Assembly (NCBI RefSeq): GCF_902826655.1
Contig: NZ_CADEFR010000012.1
Coordinates: 1-64,000 of the forward strand
Length of the DNA: 64,000 nt
Reading direction: 5' to 3'
Source of the DNA: an uncultured Methylibium sp.
Lineage (GTDB): Bacteria; Pseudomonadota; Gammaproteobacteria; Burkholderiales; Burkholderiaceae_C
Positions 7,662-17,530 of the stretch are shown here, in pieces. Numbering within the stretch: the first letter of the stretch is position 1; every line of letters begins with the position of its first letter. Position numbers and translations under genes: made by a program. The notes under the pieces are model-generated. The model worked only from the letters and a program-made list of their open reading frames with translations, ran no database searches and was not told where the DNA came from.

Positions 7662-8408
7662 TCAGTCCATGAACATCCCGCCGTTGACGTGCAGCTCGGT
7701 CCCGGTGATGTAGCCGGCCCGGGGCGACGCCAGGAAGGCCACCGCATCGGCGATCTCCTGCGGCGAGCCCAGGCGGCCCAGCGGGATCTGAGCCAGCAGC
7801 GCGGCCTTCTGGGCCTCGGGCAGCCCGTCGGTCATGTCGGTCTGGATGAAGCCCGGCGCCACGCAGTTGACCGTGATGGCGCGGCTGCCCAGTTCGCGGG
7901 CCAGCGAGCGCGTCATGCCGGCCACCCCCGCCTTGGCCGCCGCGTAATTGGACTGGCCTGGATTGCCGCTGGCTCCGACCACCGAGGTGATGTTGACGAT
8001 GCGCCCATAGCGCTGCTTCATCATCGGGCGGATCGCCGCACGGCAGGCGCGGAAAACCGCCTTCAGATTGGTGTCGAGCACGGCGTCCCAGTCCTCGTCC
8101 TTCATGCGCATCGACAGCTGGTCGCGCGTGATGCCGGCGTTGTTGACCAGCACGTGCAAGCCGCCATCCTGCTTGACGATCGCGTCGAAGGCGGCGTCGA
8201 GGGCCGCCGCGTCGGTCACGTTCAGCGCCATGCCGCGCCCGCCGTGGGGCGCCAGCGCCTCACCGATCGCCGAGGCCCCGGCCTCGGTGGTCGCCGTGCC
8301 GACGACCTTGAAGCCTCGCACTGCCAACGTGGCGGCGATGGCCTGCCCGATGCCGCGGCTCGCGCCGGTGACCAGTGCCACCTGCCCCGTCATGTCGGCC
8401 GTACTCAT
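7662..8408 (-). CDS. fabG: 3-oxoacyl-ACP reductase (FabG)
   Basis: NADPH-dependent short-chain dehydrogenase that reduces 3-oxoacyl-ACP. The 248-residue product shows the nucleotide-binding TGASRGIG (14-21), NNAG (89-92) and the catalytic Ser142, Tyr155 and Lys159 (NYAAAKAG). It ends with the family C-terminus TGTELHVNGGMFMD. The ATG overlaps the fabD stop as ATGA. The same frame stays open for about 700 codons upstream, but that extension is antisense or out-of-frame to fabD and fabH. An alternative start is Met6. Confidence 0.97.
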   Translation of the reverse strand: MSTADMTGQVALVTGASRGIGQAIAATLAVRGFKVVGTATTEAGASAIGEALAPHGGRGMALNVTDAAALDAAFDAIVKQDGGLHVLVNNAGITRDQLSMRMKDEDWDAVLDTNLKAVFRACRAAIRPMMKQRYGRIVNITSVVGASGNPGQSNYAAAKAGVAGMTRSLARELGSRAITVNCVAPGFIQTDMTDGLPEAQKAALLAQIPLGRLGSPQEIADAVAFLASPRAGYITGTELHVNGGMFMD

Positions 8409-9343
8409 GCCAACACCCCCTTGGCATCGGCCAGGCTGGCCGCGTCGAAGATGTTGACCGCCACCAGGTCGGCATCGATCCGCTTCACCAGGCCGGCCAG
8501 CACCTTGCCCGGACCGCACTCGGCCACCTGGCTGATGCCTCGGGCCTTGAGCGCCTGCACCGTCTCGACCCAGCGCACGGCGCCAAAGGCCTGGCGGTAG
8601 AGCGCGTCGCGGATCCGCGCCGGCTCGGTCTCGACCGCGACGTCGACGTTGTTCAGCACCGGGATCTGCGGCGCCGCCAGGGGCACGTCGACGAGGCGCT
8701 CGCGCAGCCGCTCGGCGGCCGGCTTCATCAGGCTGGAGTGAAAAGGCGCGGACACGGCCAGAGGCAGGGCGCGCTTCGCGCCGGCCGCCTTCAGGAGCTC
8801 GCAGGCCTTGTCGACCGCCGCCTTGCTGCCGGAGATGACCGTCTGCCTGGGATCGTTGTAGTTCGCCGCCTCGACCGCCTCGCCAGTGGCCGCGGCAGCG
8901 TCGGCACAGCCAGCGCGGACGGCATCGGCCTCGAGGCCCAGGATCGCGGCCATCGCCCCGGTGCCGACGGGCACCGCGTCCTGCATTGCCTGGGCACGCA
9001 GCCGCACCAGCGGCACCGCCTCGGCCAGGGTCAGCACCCCGGACGCGACCAGGGCGCTGTACTCGCCGAGCGAGTGGCCGGCGACGATGGCCGGCCGGCG
9101 GCCGGTCTCCGCCAGCCATGCGCGGTAGCAGGCGATGCTGGCTGCCAGCATCACGGGTTGCGTATTGGCGGTCAGGTCCAGGGCCTCCTTCGGCCCGATG
9201 CGGATCAGCGCTGCGAGGTCCTCGCCCAGCGCGGCGGACGCCTCGGCCAGCGTGTCGCGCACGACCGCATGATCGCCCCAGGCGTCGAGCATGCCGACGC
9301 TCTGCGAGCCCTGGCCAGGAAAGACGAATGCGAAGGCGGACAT
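8405..9343 (-). CDS. fabD: Malonyl-CoA:ACP transacylase (FabD)
   Basis: Loads malonyl groups on ACP. The 312-residue product begins MSAFAFVFPGQGSQ, the family opening, with catalytic Ser91 in GHSLGEY and His202 in SAPFHSSLM. It overlaps fabG by 4 nt and follows fabH by 60 bp, suggesting coupled translation with fabG. No unusual features were seen. Confidence 0.97.
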   Translation of the reverse strand: MSAFAFVFPGQGSQSVGMLDAWGDHAVVRDTLAEASAALGEDLAALIRIGPKEALDLTANTQPVMLAASIACYRAWLAETGRRPAIVAGHSLGEYSALVASGVLTLAEAVPLVRLRAQAMQDAVPVGTGAMAAILGLEADAVRAGCADAAAATGEAVEAANYNDPRQTVISGSKAAVDKACELLKAAGAKRALPLAVSAPFHSSLMKPAAERLRERLVDVPLAAPQIPVLNNVDVAVETEPARIRDALYRQAFGAVRWVETVQALKARGISQVAECGPGKVLAGLVKRIDADLVAVNIFDAASLADAKGVLA

Positions 9344-9403
9344 TCCGGCGAGTCTCCTGATGTTCCTGTGGTTCCCGGATGGGTGGCGAGCCGCGCGGCG
9401 CGC

Positions 9404-10396
9404 TCAGAGGTCGAGCAGCACCGCGCCCCAGGTGAATCCACCGCCGACGCCTTCGAGCATGACGGTGTCGCCACGCTTGACCTGGCCGCTGCGCACCGCA
9501 TGGTCGAGCGCCAGCGGGATGGAGGCGGCCGAAGTGTTGCCGTGCTCGTCGACGGTGACGACGAGTTTCTCGAGCGGGAGCTTCAGCTTCTTGGCCGTGC
9601 CTTGCATGATGCGGATGTTGGCCTGATGAGGGATCAGCCAGTCGATGTCGCTGTCCTGGCGCCCCGCCTTGTCGAGCACGGCACGCGCCGACTCCTCCAG
9701 CACCCGGACCGCCAGCTTGAACACGGCCTGGCCGTCCATCTTGAGCAGCGGATCGCCCAGCACCTTGCCACCCGCCACGGTACCGGGCGTGCACAGGATG
9801 CCGACGTGGCGACCATCGGCATGCAGGTCGGTGGCCAGGATGCCGGGCGCGTCGCTCGCCTCCAGCACGACGGCGCCCGCGCCGTCGCCGAACAGGACGC
9901 AGGTCGTGCGGTCCGTGAAGTCGAGGATGCGCGAGAACACTTCCGAACCGATCACCAGCGCCCGGCTCGCCGCCCCGGTGCGGATCATCGAGTCGGCGAC
10001 CGTCAGCGCATAGACGAAACCCGAGCACACGGCCTGCACGTCGAAGGCCGGGCAGCCGGCGATGCCGAGCTTCTGTTGCAGCAGGCAGGCCGTCGACGGG
10101 AACACCATGTCCGGCGTCGAGGTCGCCACGATGATCAGGTCGATCTCGCCGGCCTGCCGGCCAGCGGCCTCGAGTGCATGGCGCGCGGCGTGCAGGGCCA
10201 GATCGCTGCACACGACGCCGTCGTCGGCGAAGTGCCGCGCCCGGATGCCCGTGCGCTCGACGATCCACTGGTCCGAGGTCTCGACCCCCTGCTCGGCCAA
10301 CTGGGCAGCGAGCTGCGCGTTGGTCAGCCGCCGCGGGGGCAGGTAGCTGCCGGTGCCGGCGATGCGCGTGAAGCGCGGGAAGGCGGTCTGGGTCAT
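9404..10396 (-). CDS. fabH: 3-oxoacyl-ACP synthase III (FabH)
   Basis: Initiates fatty acid synthesis by condensing acetyl-CoA with malonyl-ACP. The 330-residue enzyme has Cys124 ([10 protein letters not shown]), His257 ([10 protein letters not shown]) and Asn287 ([11 protein letters not shown]), the complete KAS III triad. The start overlaps the plsX stop codon as ATGA, so translation is probably coupled. Confidence 0.97.
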   Translation of the reverse strand: MTQTAFPRFTRIAGTGSYLPPRRLTNAQLAAQLAEQGVETSDQWIVERTGIRARHFADDGVVCSDLALHAARHALEAAGRQAGEIDLIIVATSTPDMVFPSTACLLQQKLGIAGCPAFDVQAVCSGFVYALTVADSMIRTGAASRALVIGSEVFSRILDFTDRTTCVLFGDGAGAVVLEASDAPGILATDLHADGRHVGILCTPGTVAGGKVLGDPLLKMDGQAVFKLAVRVLEESARAVLDKAGRQDSDIDWLIPHQANIRIMQGTAKKLKLPLEKLVVTVDEHGNTSAASIPLALDHAVRSGQVKRGDTVMLEGVGGGFTWGAVLLDL

Positions 10397-11493
10397 GCGG
10401 CTTGAGGGACCGGCCCGCCGGAAGAGCCCGCTTCGGCCGGCAGGGCCTGCAGCGTCTCGAGGATGCGGTCGTGGACCCGGTCGAGCAGTCGATTTCGCGC
10501 CGCATCATAAGCGCGGTTCAGCGCCTGCTCGAAGGCGAAGGCGTCGGCCGAGCCGTGGCTCTTGAAGACCAGTCCGCGCAGCCCGAGCAGGGCCGCGCCG
10601 TTGTAGCGACGGTGGTCGACGCGATTCTTGAAGTGCTTCAGCACCGGCAGCGCCACGACGGCCGCCAGCTTGGCGTACCAGGTTCGCGTGAACTCCTGAC
10701 GGATGAAGCTCGAGAGCATCGAAGCCAGGCCTTCCGCCGTCTTGAGCGCGACATTGCCGACGAAGCCGTCGCACACGACGATGTCGGTGCGGCCGGTGAA
10801 GATGTCGTTGCCCTCGACATTGCCGACGAAGTTGAGGTGCCCACCGGCAGCGGCGGCGCGCAGCAGCTCCCCGGCGCGCTTGATCGTGTCGCTGCCCTTG
10901 ATGGCTTCCTCGCCGATGTTGAGCAGGCCGACGCTGGGATCGTCCTTGCCTTCGACCGCTGCCACCAGGGCACTGCCCATCACCGCGAACTGCAGCAGGT
11001 GCTCGGCCGTGCAGTCGACATTGGCGCCGAGGTCCAGCACCGTGGTGTGGCCGTCGTTCTGGTTCGGCATCACGGTCGCGATCGCCGGACGGTCGATGCC
11101 GTCCAGCGTCTTGAGCACGTAGCGCGCGACGGCCATCAGCGCGCCGGTGTTGCCTGCGGACACGCAGGCCTGGGCCGCCGCGAGGGCGCCGTCGATCGGC
11201 TTGACCTGGTTGATCGCCACGCGCAGCGAGGAGTCGCGCTTGCGGCGCAGCGCCACCTCGACGGGATCGTCCATCGTCACCACCTCGCTCGCCGGCACGA
11301 TGGTGCAACGCGGCCAGGACGCCGCCTCGGCCAAGGCCTCCGGCCGGCCGACGAGCAACAGTTCGGCCCCAGGGTGCGCCGCCAGGAATGCGCGACAGGC
11401 CGGCAGGGTGACGGACGGCCCGTGGTCGCCGCCCATGCAGTCGACGGCGAGACGCACCCCGGCAACGGGCGACACGGCAGAAGATTCGTTCAT
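10393..11493 (-). CDS. plsX: Phosphate acyltransferase PlsX
   Basis: Converts acyl-ACP to acyl-phosphate, the first step toward phosphatidic acid in the PlsX/PlsY route. The 366-residue product carries the signature [13 protein letters not shown] near the N-terminus, [12 protein letters not shown] and DLGANVDC, and GDTIKRAGE-like segments further on. The N-terminal dozen residues before VRLAVD are poorly constrained, so the start could be slightly downstream. It is followed by fabH with a 4-nt overlap and preceded by rpmF at 170 bp. Confidence 0.95.
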   Translation of the reverse strand: MNESSAVSPVAGVRLAVDCMGGDHGPSVTLPACRAFLAAHPGAELLLVGRPEALAEAASWPRCTIVPASEVVTMDDPVEVALRRKRDSSLRVAINQVKPIDGALAAAQACVSAGNTGALMAVARYVLKTLDGIDRPAIATVMPNQNDGHTTVLDLGANVDCTAEHLLQFAVMGSALVAAVEGKDDPSVGLLNIGEEAIKGSDTIKRAGELLRAAAAGGHLNFVGNVEGNDIFTGRTDIVVCDGFVGNVALKTAEGLASMLSSFIRQEFTRTWYAKLAAVVALPVLKHFKNRVDHRRYNGAALLGLRGLVFKSHGSADAFAFEQALNRAYDAARNRLLDRVHDRILETLQALPAEAGSSGGPVPQAA

Positions 11494-11581
11494 CGGTTCG
11501 GACGGGGTCCGGCGAGGAGTCCTGTCACGGTCGCGACGCTAAGCGCTGCAACGCGCGCTGGCAAGCGGCGCTGCAATGACA

Positions 11582-11612
11582 ACGCCCGACGGCCTGCGGG
11601 GCGGTCGGGCGT
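11582..11612 (-). terminator. Stem-loop between rpmF and plsX (possible partial terminator)
   Basis: A perfect 9-bp stem ACGCCCGAC (11582-11590) / GTCGGGCGT (11604-11612) with a 13-nt loop lies 52 nt after the rpmF stop. On the minus strand it is followed by only a weak T stretch (TTGTCATT). It may attenuate read-through from the abundant rpmF message into plsX, or protect the rpmF 3' end. Confidence 0.4.
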
Positions 11613-11663
11613 CGGGCCTCTCGTCGGCAACGGCCTGCGCCCCAGGGCGCGGGCCGGCAGGAT

Positions 11664-11846
11664 TCAGGCATCCGCCTTGGTCTTGAGGACCTTGCGGCCC
11701 CGGTAGAAGCCGGTCGCGCTGATGTGATGACGCAGGTGCGTCTCTCCGGTGGTGGGCTCGACGGCGGTGCCCGGCGTGGTCAGGGCGTTGTGCGAGCGGT
11801 GCATGCCGCGCTTCGACGGGGACTTCTTGTTCTGCTGAACGGCCAT
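11664..11846 (-). CDS. rpmF: 50S ribosomal protein L32
   Basis: A 60-residue basic ribosomal protein beginning [20 protein letters not shown], the L32 signature, and ending [15 protein letters not shown]. It is the betaproteobacterial form without the four zinc-binding cysteines. It sits between yceD (185 bp upstream) and plsX, the conserved order. The long in-frame extension upstream is not coding. Confidence 0.97.
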   Translation of the reverse strand: MAVQQNKKSPSKRGMHRSHNALTTPGTAVEPTTGETHLRHHISATGFYRGRKVLKTKADA

Positions 11847-12006
11847 GATGGGCTCCTGGGGTCTTGCGCTCGCCCGGACGGGGCCGGCGAGACTGCCGAG
11901 TGCCCTGGGGCCCTGCGGCGAAGCTTCGAATCCGGCAGCGACGCTACCGGCTGCTCCAGGCCCCACAGGTGCCCGAAAGGCGGCCCTGAGCCCAGAAAAG
12001 CCGCAG

Positions 12007-12035
12007 ATTGTAGCACCGGTAGCGGGCACTCTCAG
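12007..12035 (-). promoter_or_regulatory. rpmF promoter candidate
   Basis: On the minus strand CTGAGA (12035-12030) and TACAAT (12012-12007) are separated by 17 nt, a good sigma-70 pair. They lie about 160 nt upstream of the rpmF start and overlap the yceD stop codon. This would let rpmF be made independently of yceD. Confidence 0.5.
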
Positions 12036-12586
12036 TGCTTGCGACCCGGCCCTTTCAGGGCCTGCAGCGCGGCGAAGGGGTGCGGCGCCGCCGGGTCTGC
12101 GGGCTGCGGCGACTCGGCCGGCAGCTCGAGCGGCTCGGGGCAGACGGCGTGCCTCGGCACGATGGGCATGGACAGCAGCAACTCGTCCTCGACAAGCTCC
12201 CGCAGGTCGAGCTGGCGCGTCAGTTCGAGCACATCGTCTTCGCTCTCGGCGTCCAGCGACTCGGCTTGCCGCGCACCGGCGACGAAGCGGAGCCGGCGAT
12301 CGCACTCGATGGTCTCCACGACGGGCGACAGGCAACGCTGGCACTGAAGGCCAAGTCGCACCCTGGCCCGCAACCGAAGCCAGACCTCCGCCGGGCTCCC
12401 CTCGCGTCGGCGCTGCTCGCCTTCGGCCGACCACTCGACCTGGTCCCCGGCCGCCGGCGCCGCTTCGGTGCTCGCGCTGCCGGCGATCCGCGGCAGGCTG
12501 GTCACCGGCCAGTGGCCGGACAGGCTCGCGCCGGCGGCCGCGAAGGCCGCCACGTCGAGTCGCAGCGGGTCGTACTCCTTGGACAT
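12032..12586 (-). CDS. yceD: YceD/DUF177 family protein
   Basis: A 184-residue member of the YceD family, which nearly always precedes rpmF and in plants and bacteria has been tied to 23S rRNA accumulation. Visible features are the start [16 protein letters not shown], a Cys pair in [10 protein letters not shown], and an acidic stretch ([22 protein letters not shown]) that is a family hallmark. A second Met lies one codon upstream at 12589. Longer starts would overlap the divergent maf gene. A -10-like TAAACT (12615-12610) precedes it. Confidence 0.9.
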   Translation of the reverse strand: MSKEYDPLRLDVAAFAAAGASLSGHWPVTSLPRIAGSASTEAAPAAGDQVEWSAEGEQRRREGSPAEVWLRLRARVRLGLQCQRCLSPVVETIECDRRLRFVAGARQAESLDAESEDDVLELTRQLDLRELVEDELLLSMPIVPRHAVCPEPLELPAESPQPADPAAPHPFAALQALKGPGRKH

Positions 12587-12623
12587 CATCGATCGGGGGT
12601 CGGGCCGCGAGTTTAGGCGCGTC

Positions 12624-12629
12624 GACAAT
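12624..12629 (+). promoter_or_regulatory. -10-like hexamer 6 nt before maf (possible leaderless start)
   Basis: GACAAT ends 6 nt before the maf ATG, so transcription would begin at or next to the start codon. No SD is visible. The divergent yceD -10 candidate TAAACT (12610-12615, minus) is only 8 nt away, so the two promoters overlap. Confidence 0.35.
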
Positions 12630-12635
12630 CGGTGC

Positions 12636-13247
12636 ATGAGTCCCACCCCGCCCCGCCCCCGGCTGATCCTGGCCTCGACCTCCCGCTACCGCCGCGAGCT
12701 GCTGGAGCGGCTGAGGCTGCCGTTCGATGTCCACGCCCCGGACGTCGACGAGACGCCGCTGGCCGGCGAGCTGCCGGCCGCGCTGGCCGAGCGCCTGGCG
12801 CTGGCCAAGGCACGCGCCGTGGCGGCGCGACACCCGCAAGCGATCACGCTGGGGTCCGACCAGGTTGCCGACCTCGACGGCCAGCCGATCGGCAAGCCGG
12901 GCGGCCATGCGGCGGCCGTCGCGCAGCTGGGCCAGATGAGCGGCCGCACGGTCATCTTCCACACCGCGCTGGCCGTGTTGCGCCCCGAAGCCGGCTTCGA
13001 GCGCGTGCTGCGGGTGCCGGTCACCGTTCGCTTCCGTCCGCTCGACAATGCCGAGATCGAGACCTACCTGCGCGCCGAGCAGCCCTATGACTGCGCCGGC
13101 AGCGCCAGGTCCGAGGGGCTGGGCATCGTGCTGCTCGACGCCATCGAGTCCGGCGATCCCACGGCGCTGATCGGCTTGCCGCTGATCGCTACCGCCCGGC
13201 TGCTGCGTGAGGCCGGCCTCGACCCCCTGGGCGCCGCCGATCGATGA
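12636..13247 (+). CDS. maf: Maf-family nucleotide pyrophosphatase (YceF-like)
   Basis: Hydrolyses non-canonical or modified nucleoside triphosphates; the YceF subgroup prefers 7-methyl-GTP. The 203-residue product has the Maf opening [17 protein letters not shown] and VDET, then [11 protein letters not shown] and GKPGG. The conserved catalytic-loop SDQV motif and [13 protein letters not shown] near the C-terminus fit the YceF subgroup. It overlaps the following methylase gene by 4 nt (ATGA) and is divergent from yceD, a common betaproteobacterial arrangement. Confidence 0.93.
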   Translation: MSPTPPRPRLILASTSRYRRELLERLRLPFDVHAPDVDETPLAGELPAALAERLALAKARAVAARHPQAITLGSDQVADLDGQPIGKPGGHAAAVAQLGQMSGRTVIFHTALAVLRPEAGFERVLRVPVTVRFRPLDNAEIETYLRAEQPYDCAGSARSEGLGIVLLDAIESGDPTALIGLPLIATARLLREAGLDPLGAADR

Positions 13248-14011
13248 GCGGTCGACTCATCCTCGTACCCAACACGCTCGACCTGGGCACGCTGCGGGCG
13301 GGTTCGGCGCTGCCGGACTTGCGCGGAGTGCTGCCGCAGGGCGTGATCGAGACAGCCGCCCGGCTGCGCCACTGGGTGTGCGAGGACGCCAAGGTCACCC
13401 GCGCCTTCCTCAAGCGCGTCGACGCGCTCGTGCCGCTGTTGGCGCCGCTGCAGGCGCTCGACATCCGCGAGCTGCCGCGTCCGCCCAAGGGTCGAGCGAC
13501 CGACCCGGCGCCCGACCTGCGCCCGCTGCTGGCGCCGGCCACGGCCGGCGCCGACATCGGGCTGATCAGCGACGCCGGACTGCCGGGCGTGGCGGACCCC
13601 GGCGCACAGCTGGTCGCCGCCGCGCACGCGCTGGGGCTGACGGTGCTGCCGCTCGCCGGCCCGAGTTCGCTGCTGCTGGCGCTGGCCGCGAGCGGGCTCA
13701 ACGGCCAGAGCTTCGCGTTCGTCGGCTACGTACCGCAGGAAGCCACCGCGCAGGCGCGCCGTCTGAGGGAGCTGGAGACGCTGTCGAGGCAGCTCGCGCA
13801 GACGCAGCTGATGATCGAGACACCGTACCGCAACACAGCGCTGCTGCGGGCCTTGCTCGACGTCCTGGCGCCGACGACCCGGCTGTCGATCAGCTGCGGC
13901 CTGACGCTCGCCGGCGGCTGGAGCCGCACCGCGAACGTCGCGCAGTGGCGCCAGCAGGCTGTGGAACTGCCGGCCGACGTGCCGGCCGTGTTCGCGCTGC
14001 AGGCCGCGTGA
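13244..14011 (+). CDS. SAM-dependent methylase, RsmI-like paralogue
   Basis: A 255-residue protein of the tetrapyrrole methylase superfamily, most like RsmI, the 16S rRNA C1402 2'-O-methyltransferase. It has [17 protein letters not shown] (compare SDAGTPGISDPG in RsmI), [17 protein letters not shown] and FVGYVP. The N-terminal ATPIGNLGD motif typical of RsmI is replaced by [10 protein letters not shown], and the protein is shorter at the C-terminus. It is therefore probably a divergent paralogue with a changed substrate, not RsmI itself. It is translationally coupled to maf. The substrate is unknown. Confidence 0.8.
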   Translation: MSGRLILVPNTLDLGTLRAGSALPDLRGVLPQGVIETAARLRHWVCEDAKVTRAFLKRVDALVPLLAPLQALDIRELPRPPKGRATDPAPDLRPLLAPATAGADIGLISDAGLPGVADPGAQLVAAAHALGLTVLPLAGPSSLLLALAASGLNGQSFAFVGYVPQEATAQARRLRELETLSRQLAQTQLMIETPYRNTALLRALLDVLAPTTRLSISCGLTLAGGWSRTANVAQWRQQAVELPADVPAVFALQAA

Positions 14012-14030
14012 GACGGTCCGCGGCGAGCGG

Positions 14031-15494
14031 CTACTTGCCGCCCAGCAGCGAAGCGACCTTCTTCCTGGACTTGATGTACTTCGACAGCCCGGTCGCCGGC
14101 GCGGGAGCCTGCGCCGGCTTCTCCCAGGCCGGTTCGGCATCGGCCTGGGCTTCGTAGGGCTGGTTGAAGAACGGATCGGACGGGGGCGGCCCGGGGCGCC
14201 GCGGGGCCGGCGCGAAGGCCCGCTCGGGGCGCGTCTCGGCCCGCACGTCCTCGCGCGGCCCCTCGTCGCGCCGCGGCGGGCGACGCGGCCGGTCGTCGTC
14301 CAGCTCGAGCGGCTCGATGTCGAGCTTCTTCTTGATCAGCTTCTCGATGTCGGACACCAGGCGGCTGTCGTCGCGGTCGACCAGCGTGATCGCCAGGCCC
14401 GACTGACCGGCGCGGCCGGTGCGGCCGATGCGGTGCACGTAGTCCTCGGCATTGAAGGGCACGTCGAAGTTGAAGACCGCCGGCAGGTCGGCGATGTCGA
14501 GTCCGCGCGCCGCCACGTCGGTCGCCACCAGCAGATCCACCGTGCCGGCCTTGAAGGCGGCCAGCGCCTTCAGACGCTCGTCCTGCGACTTGTCGCCATG
14601 CAGGGCCTGGGTGTTGAGACCGTCGCGTTCGAAGGCTCGCGCCAGCCGCGCGGCGCCGAGCTTGGAGTTGACGAAGACGATGCTCTGCGAGATCTCGCGA
14701 TCCTTCAGCAGCTGGCGCACCGCGCGGCGCTTGTCGTCTTCCTCGACGCGGTAGAAGCGCTGCTCCACCGTCGAGGCCGTGGCATTGGGCCGGGCCGTCT
14801 CGACCAGGATCGGGTCCTGCAGGTAGCTCTGCGCCAGCTTCTTGATCTCGGGCGAGAACGTGGCCGAGAACAGCAGCGTCTGGCGCTGCTTCGGCAGGTA
14901 GCTCAGGATGCGCTGCAGGTCCGGCAGGAAGCCGATGTCCAGCATGCGATCGGCCTCGTCGAGCACCACGTACTCGACCTGCGACAGCGAGCAGTTCTTC
15001 GCCTCGATGTGGTCGAGCAGGCGACCCGGCGTCGCGATCAGCACCTCGACGCCGCGCTTGAGCTCGGCGGTCTGGGGCTTCATGTCGATGCCGCCGAACA
15101 CCACGGTGGCACGCAGCGCCGTGTGCTTGGAGTAGGTCTTGACGTTGTTGGCCACCTGGTCGGCCAGCTCGCGCGTCGGCGCCAGCACCAGCGCCCGCAC
15201 CGGATGGCGCGCCGGCGACGTGCTGCTGCTCTCGTGCCGCAGCATCTTCTGCAACAGCGGCAGCGAGAAGGCGGCGGTCTTGCCCGTGCCGGTCTGCGCC
15301 GCGCCCATCACGTCGCGCCCCTGCAGCACCAAGGGAATCGCCTTGGCCTGGATCGGGGTCATCGTCAGGTAACCGGACTCGGCCACCGCTCGCAACAGCT
15401 TGGGATCGAGTGCGAGGGTGTCGAAACGGGCGGGGGGCGCGGACTCGGGCGCCGATTCGGGTGTGAATTCCATCTGGGCAGGATTATCGGCCAC
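14031..15494 (-). CDS. rhlE: DEAD-box RNA helicase, RhlE-like
   Basis: ATP-dependent RNA helicase of 487 residues. The Q motif lies near 45-51, motif I AQTGTGKT at 66-73, DEAD at 179-182, SAT at 210-212 and HRIGRTGR at 354-361. The C-terminal 110 residues form a charged, Arg/Pro-rich tail ending [17 protein letters not shown], typical of RhlE-type helicases that act in ribosome assembly or RNA turnover. It is divergent from rfbB across 50 bp and convergent with the RsmI-like gene. Assignment to RhlE rather than another DEAD-box clade rests on the tail and is less certain than the family. Confidence 0.9.
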   Translation of the reverse strand: MADNPAQMEFTPESAPESAPPARFDTLALDPKLLRAVAESGYLTMTPIQAKAIPLVLQGRDVMGAAQTGTGKTAAFSLPLLQKMLRHESSSTSPARHPVRALVLAPTRELADQVANNVKTYSKHTALRATVVFGGIDMKPQTAELKRGVEVLIATPGRLLDHIEAKNCSLSQVEYVVLDEADRMLDIGFLPDLQRILSYLPKQRQTLLFSATFSPEIKKLAQSYLQDPILVETARPNATASTVEQRFYRVEEDDKRRAVRQLLKDREISQSIVFVNSKLGAARLARAFERDGLNTQALHGDKSQDERLKALAAFKAGTVDLLVATDVAARGLDIADLPAVFNFDVPFNAEDYVHRIGRTGRAGQSGLAITLVDRDDSRLVSDIEKLIKKKLDIEPLELDDDRPRRPPRRDEGPREDVRAETRPERAFAPAPRRPGPPPSDPFFNQPYEAQADAEPAWEKPAQAPAPATGLSKYIKSRKKVASLLGGK

Positions 15495-15530
15495 CCCGTC
15501 TCGGTGGGCCGGCGCAAGGTTTCCGACACC

Positions 15531-15536
15531 TAGAAT
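15531..15536 (+). promoter_or_regulatory. -10-like TAGAAT directly upstream of rfbB
   Basis: TAGAAT ends 8 nt before the rfbB ATG, so a transcript from it would be leaderless or nearly so. No SD and no clear -35 box are present in the 50-bp divergent gap to the helicase gene. It is the only promoter-like element before the rfb operon. Confidence 0.4.
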
Positions 15537-15544
15537 CCGGCGCC

Positions 15545-16609
15545 ATGATCCTTCTGACAGGTGGTGCCGGCTTCATCGGTGGCAACTTCGTGCATCACTG
15601 GTTCGGGCGCGGCGAGACCGAGCCCATCCTGGTGCTGGACAAGCTCACCTACGCCGGCAACCCGCAGACCATCGCCGAGCACCTGGCCGCCGGGCGGGCC
15701 AGTCTGGTTCAGGCCGACATCTGCGACCGCGACACCGTGCGCCGGCTGCTCGCCGAGCACCGGCCGCGCGCCGTGCTGCACTTCGCGGCCGAGAGCCACG
15801 TCGACCGGTCCATCCACGGGCCCGGCGAGTTCATCCAGACCAACATGGTGGGCACCTTCTCCCTGCTCGAGGAGGCCCGGGCCCACTGGCAGACGTTGCC
15901 GGCGTCGGAGAAGGATGCGTTTCGCTTCCTGCACGTTTCGACCGACGAGGTCTACGGCTCGCTGTCCGACACCGACCCGGCCTTCAACGAGACCACGTCC
16001 TACGCCCCGAACAGCCCGTACTCGGCCAGCAAGGCGGGCAGCGACCACCTGGTGCGCGCCTACCACCACACCTACGGCCTGCCGACGCTGACCACCAACT
16101 GCAGCAACAACTACGGCCCCTACCACTTCCCCGAGAAGCTGATCCCGCTGGTGATCCTGAACGCGCTCGACGGCAAGCCGCTGCCGATCTACGGCGACGG
16201 TCAGAACATCCGCGACTGGCTCTACGTGCGCGACCATTGCGAGGCGATCTGCCAGGTGCTCGTCAAGGGCCGCGTCGGCGAGACCTACAACGTCGGCGGC
16301 AAGAACGAGGTTCGCAACCTCGACGTCGTGACGACGATCTGCCGCGAGCTCGACGCCTTGCGCCCGCGTGCGTCCGGCCGCTACGAGGACCTGATCACCT
16401 TCGTCAAGGACCGCCCCGGCCACGACCGGCGCTACGCCATCGACCCGCGCAAGATCGAGCGCGAGATCGGCTGGAGGCCCGCAGAGAGCTTCGAGACCGG
16501 CGTCGCCAAGACCGTGCGCTGGTACCTCGACAACGGCGCCTGGACCACCGCCGTCCGCAGCGGGGCCTACCGCGACTGGATCGCCACCAACTACGCGGCG
16601 CGCGCCTGA
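15545..16609 (+). CDS. rfbB: dTDP-glucose 4,6-dehydratase
   Basis: Second step of dTDP-L-rhamnose synthesis. The 354-residue extended short-chain dehydrogenase has the NAD-binding [11 protein letters not shown] at 5-15. The catalytic Thr133-Asp134-Glu135 (HVSTDEVYG) and the Tyr159/Lys163 pair (SPYSASKAG) are present. [18 protein letters not shown] is the RmlB substrate loop. It starts the rfbBDAC set and overlaps rfbD by one base (TGATG). Confidence 0.97.
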   Translation: MILLTGGAGFIGGNFVHHWFGRGETEPILVLDKLTYAGNPQTIAEHLAAGRASLVQADICDRDTVRRLLAEHRPRAVLHFAAESHVDRSIHGPGEFIQTNMVGTFSLLEEARAHWQTLPASEKDAFRFLHVSTDEVYGSLSDTDPAFNETTSYAPNSPYSASKAGSDHLVRAYHHTYGLPTLTTNCSNNYGPYHFPEKLIPLVILNALDGKPLPIYGDGQNIRDWLYVRDHCEAICQVLVKGRVGETYNVGGKNEVRNLDVVTTICRELDALRPRASGRYEDLITFVKDRPGHDRRYAIDPRKIEREIGWRPAESFETGVAKTVRWYLDNGAWTTAVRSGAYRDWIATNYAARA

Positions 16610-17505
16610 TGAAGATCCTGCTGTTCGGCAAGAACGGCCAGGTCGGCTGGGAGCTGCAGCGGGCGCTGGCGCCGCTGGGCGAGGTCGTCGCGCTCGACTT
16701 CGACAGCCCCGGCCCCTTGAGCGGCAACTTCGCCAAGCCCCTGTCGCTGGCCGCGACGGTGCGCACGGTGCGGCCCGACGTGATCGTCAATGCCGCCGCG
16801 CACACCGCCGTCGACAAGGCCGAGAACGAGCCCGCCCTGGCGCTGGCCCTGAACGCCGAGGCTCCGGCGGTGCTGGCGCAGGAAGCCGCGGAGCTGGGTG
16901 CCTGGCTGGCCCACTACTCGACCGACTACGTCTTCGACGGCAGCGGTGACGCCGCGCGCACCGAAGACGCGCCGACCGGCCCGCTCAGCGTCTACGGCCG
17001 CAGCAAGCTGGCCGGCGAAGACGCGATCCGCGCCAGCGGCTGCCGCCACCTGATCCTGCGCACCAGCTGGGTCTACGCGGCACGCGGCGGCAACTTCGCT
17101 CGCACGATGCTGCGGCTGGCCGCCGAGCGCGACAAGCTCACCGTCATCGACGACCAGATCGGCGCGCCGACCGGTGCCGACCTGCTGGCCGACCTGACGT
17201 CGCTGATGCTGCGCTCGGCGATGCAGCGTCCCGAGCTGGCGGGCACCTACCACGCGGTCGCGGCCGGCGAGACCAGCTGGCACGGCTACGCGCGCTTCGT
17301 CATCGAGTGGGCACGCCAACGCGGCCACGCCATCAAGGTACCGGCCGACGCGATCGCGGCCGTGCCGACCACGGCCTTCCCCACGCCCGCGAAGCGCCCG
17401 CTCAATTCGCGGCTCGACACCGGCAAGTTGCGCGCCGCCTTCGGCCTGCACCTGCCGCACTGGCAGGTCGGGGTCGAGCGCATGCTCAGCGAAGTGCTGG
17501 GCTGA
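16609..17505 (+). CDS. rfbD: dTDP-4-dehydrorhamnose reductase
   Basis: Final NADPH-dependent reduction giving dTDP-L-rhamnose. The 298-residue product opens [17 protein letters not shown] with the Rossmann motif, then STDYVFDG (104-111) and the catalytic Tyr129/Lys133 pair in [11 protein letters not shown]. The ATG shares its A with the rfbB stop, so the two are coupled. Length and motifs are normal for RmlD. Confidence 0.97.
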   Translation: MKILLFGKNGQVGWELQRALAPLGEVVALDFDSPGPLSGNFAKPLSLAATVRTVRPDVIVNAAAHTAVDKAENEPALALALNAEAPAVLAQEAAELGAWLAHYSTDYVFDGSGDAARTEDAPTGPLSVYGRSKLAGEDAIRASGCRHLILRTSWVYAARGGNFARTMLRLAAERDKLTVIDDQIGAPTGADLLADLTSLMLRSAMQRPELAGTYHAVAAGETSWHGYARFVIEWARQRGHAIKVPADAIAAVPTTAFPTPAKRPLNSRLDTGKLRAAFGLHLPHWQVGVERMLSEVLG

Positions 17506-17530
17506 CCCTTCCTTCACGCGAGACCCAGGC

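Noticed and set aside
8375-10405. Plus-strand 676-codon open frame opposite fabD and fabH
   Set aside because: Antisense to two confirmed genes, no family motifs, low-complexity Arg/Gly/His composition typical of high-GC antisense frames.
8409-10508. Minus-strand open frame that extends fabG upstream by about 700 codons
   Set aside because: The extension runs out of frame through fabD and fabH, which are certain; its composition is Arg/Ala/Gly-rich shadow translation. Only 7662-8408 is coding.
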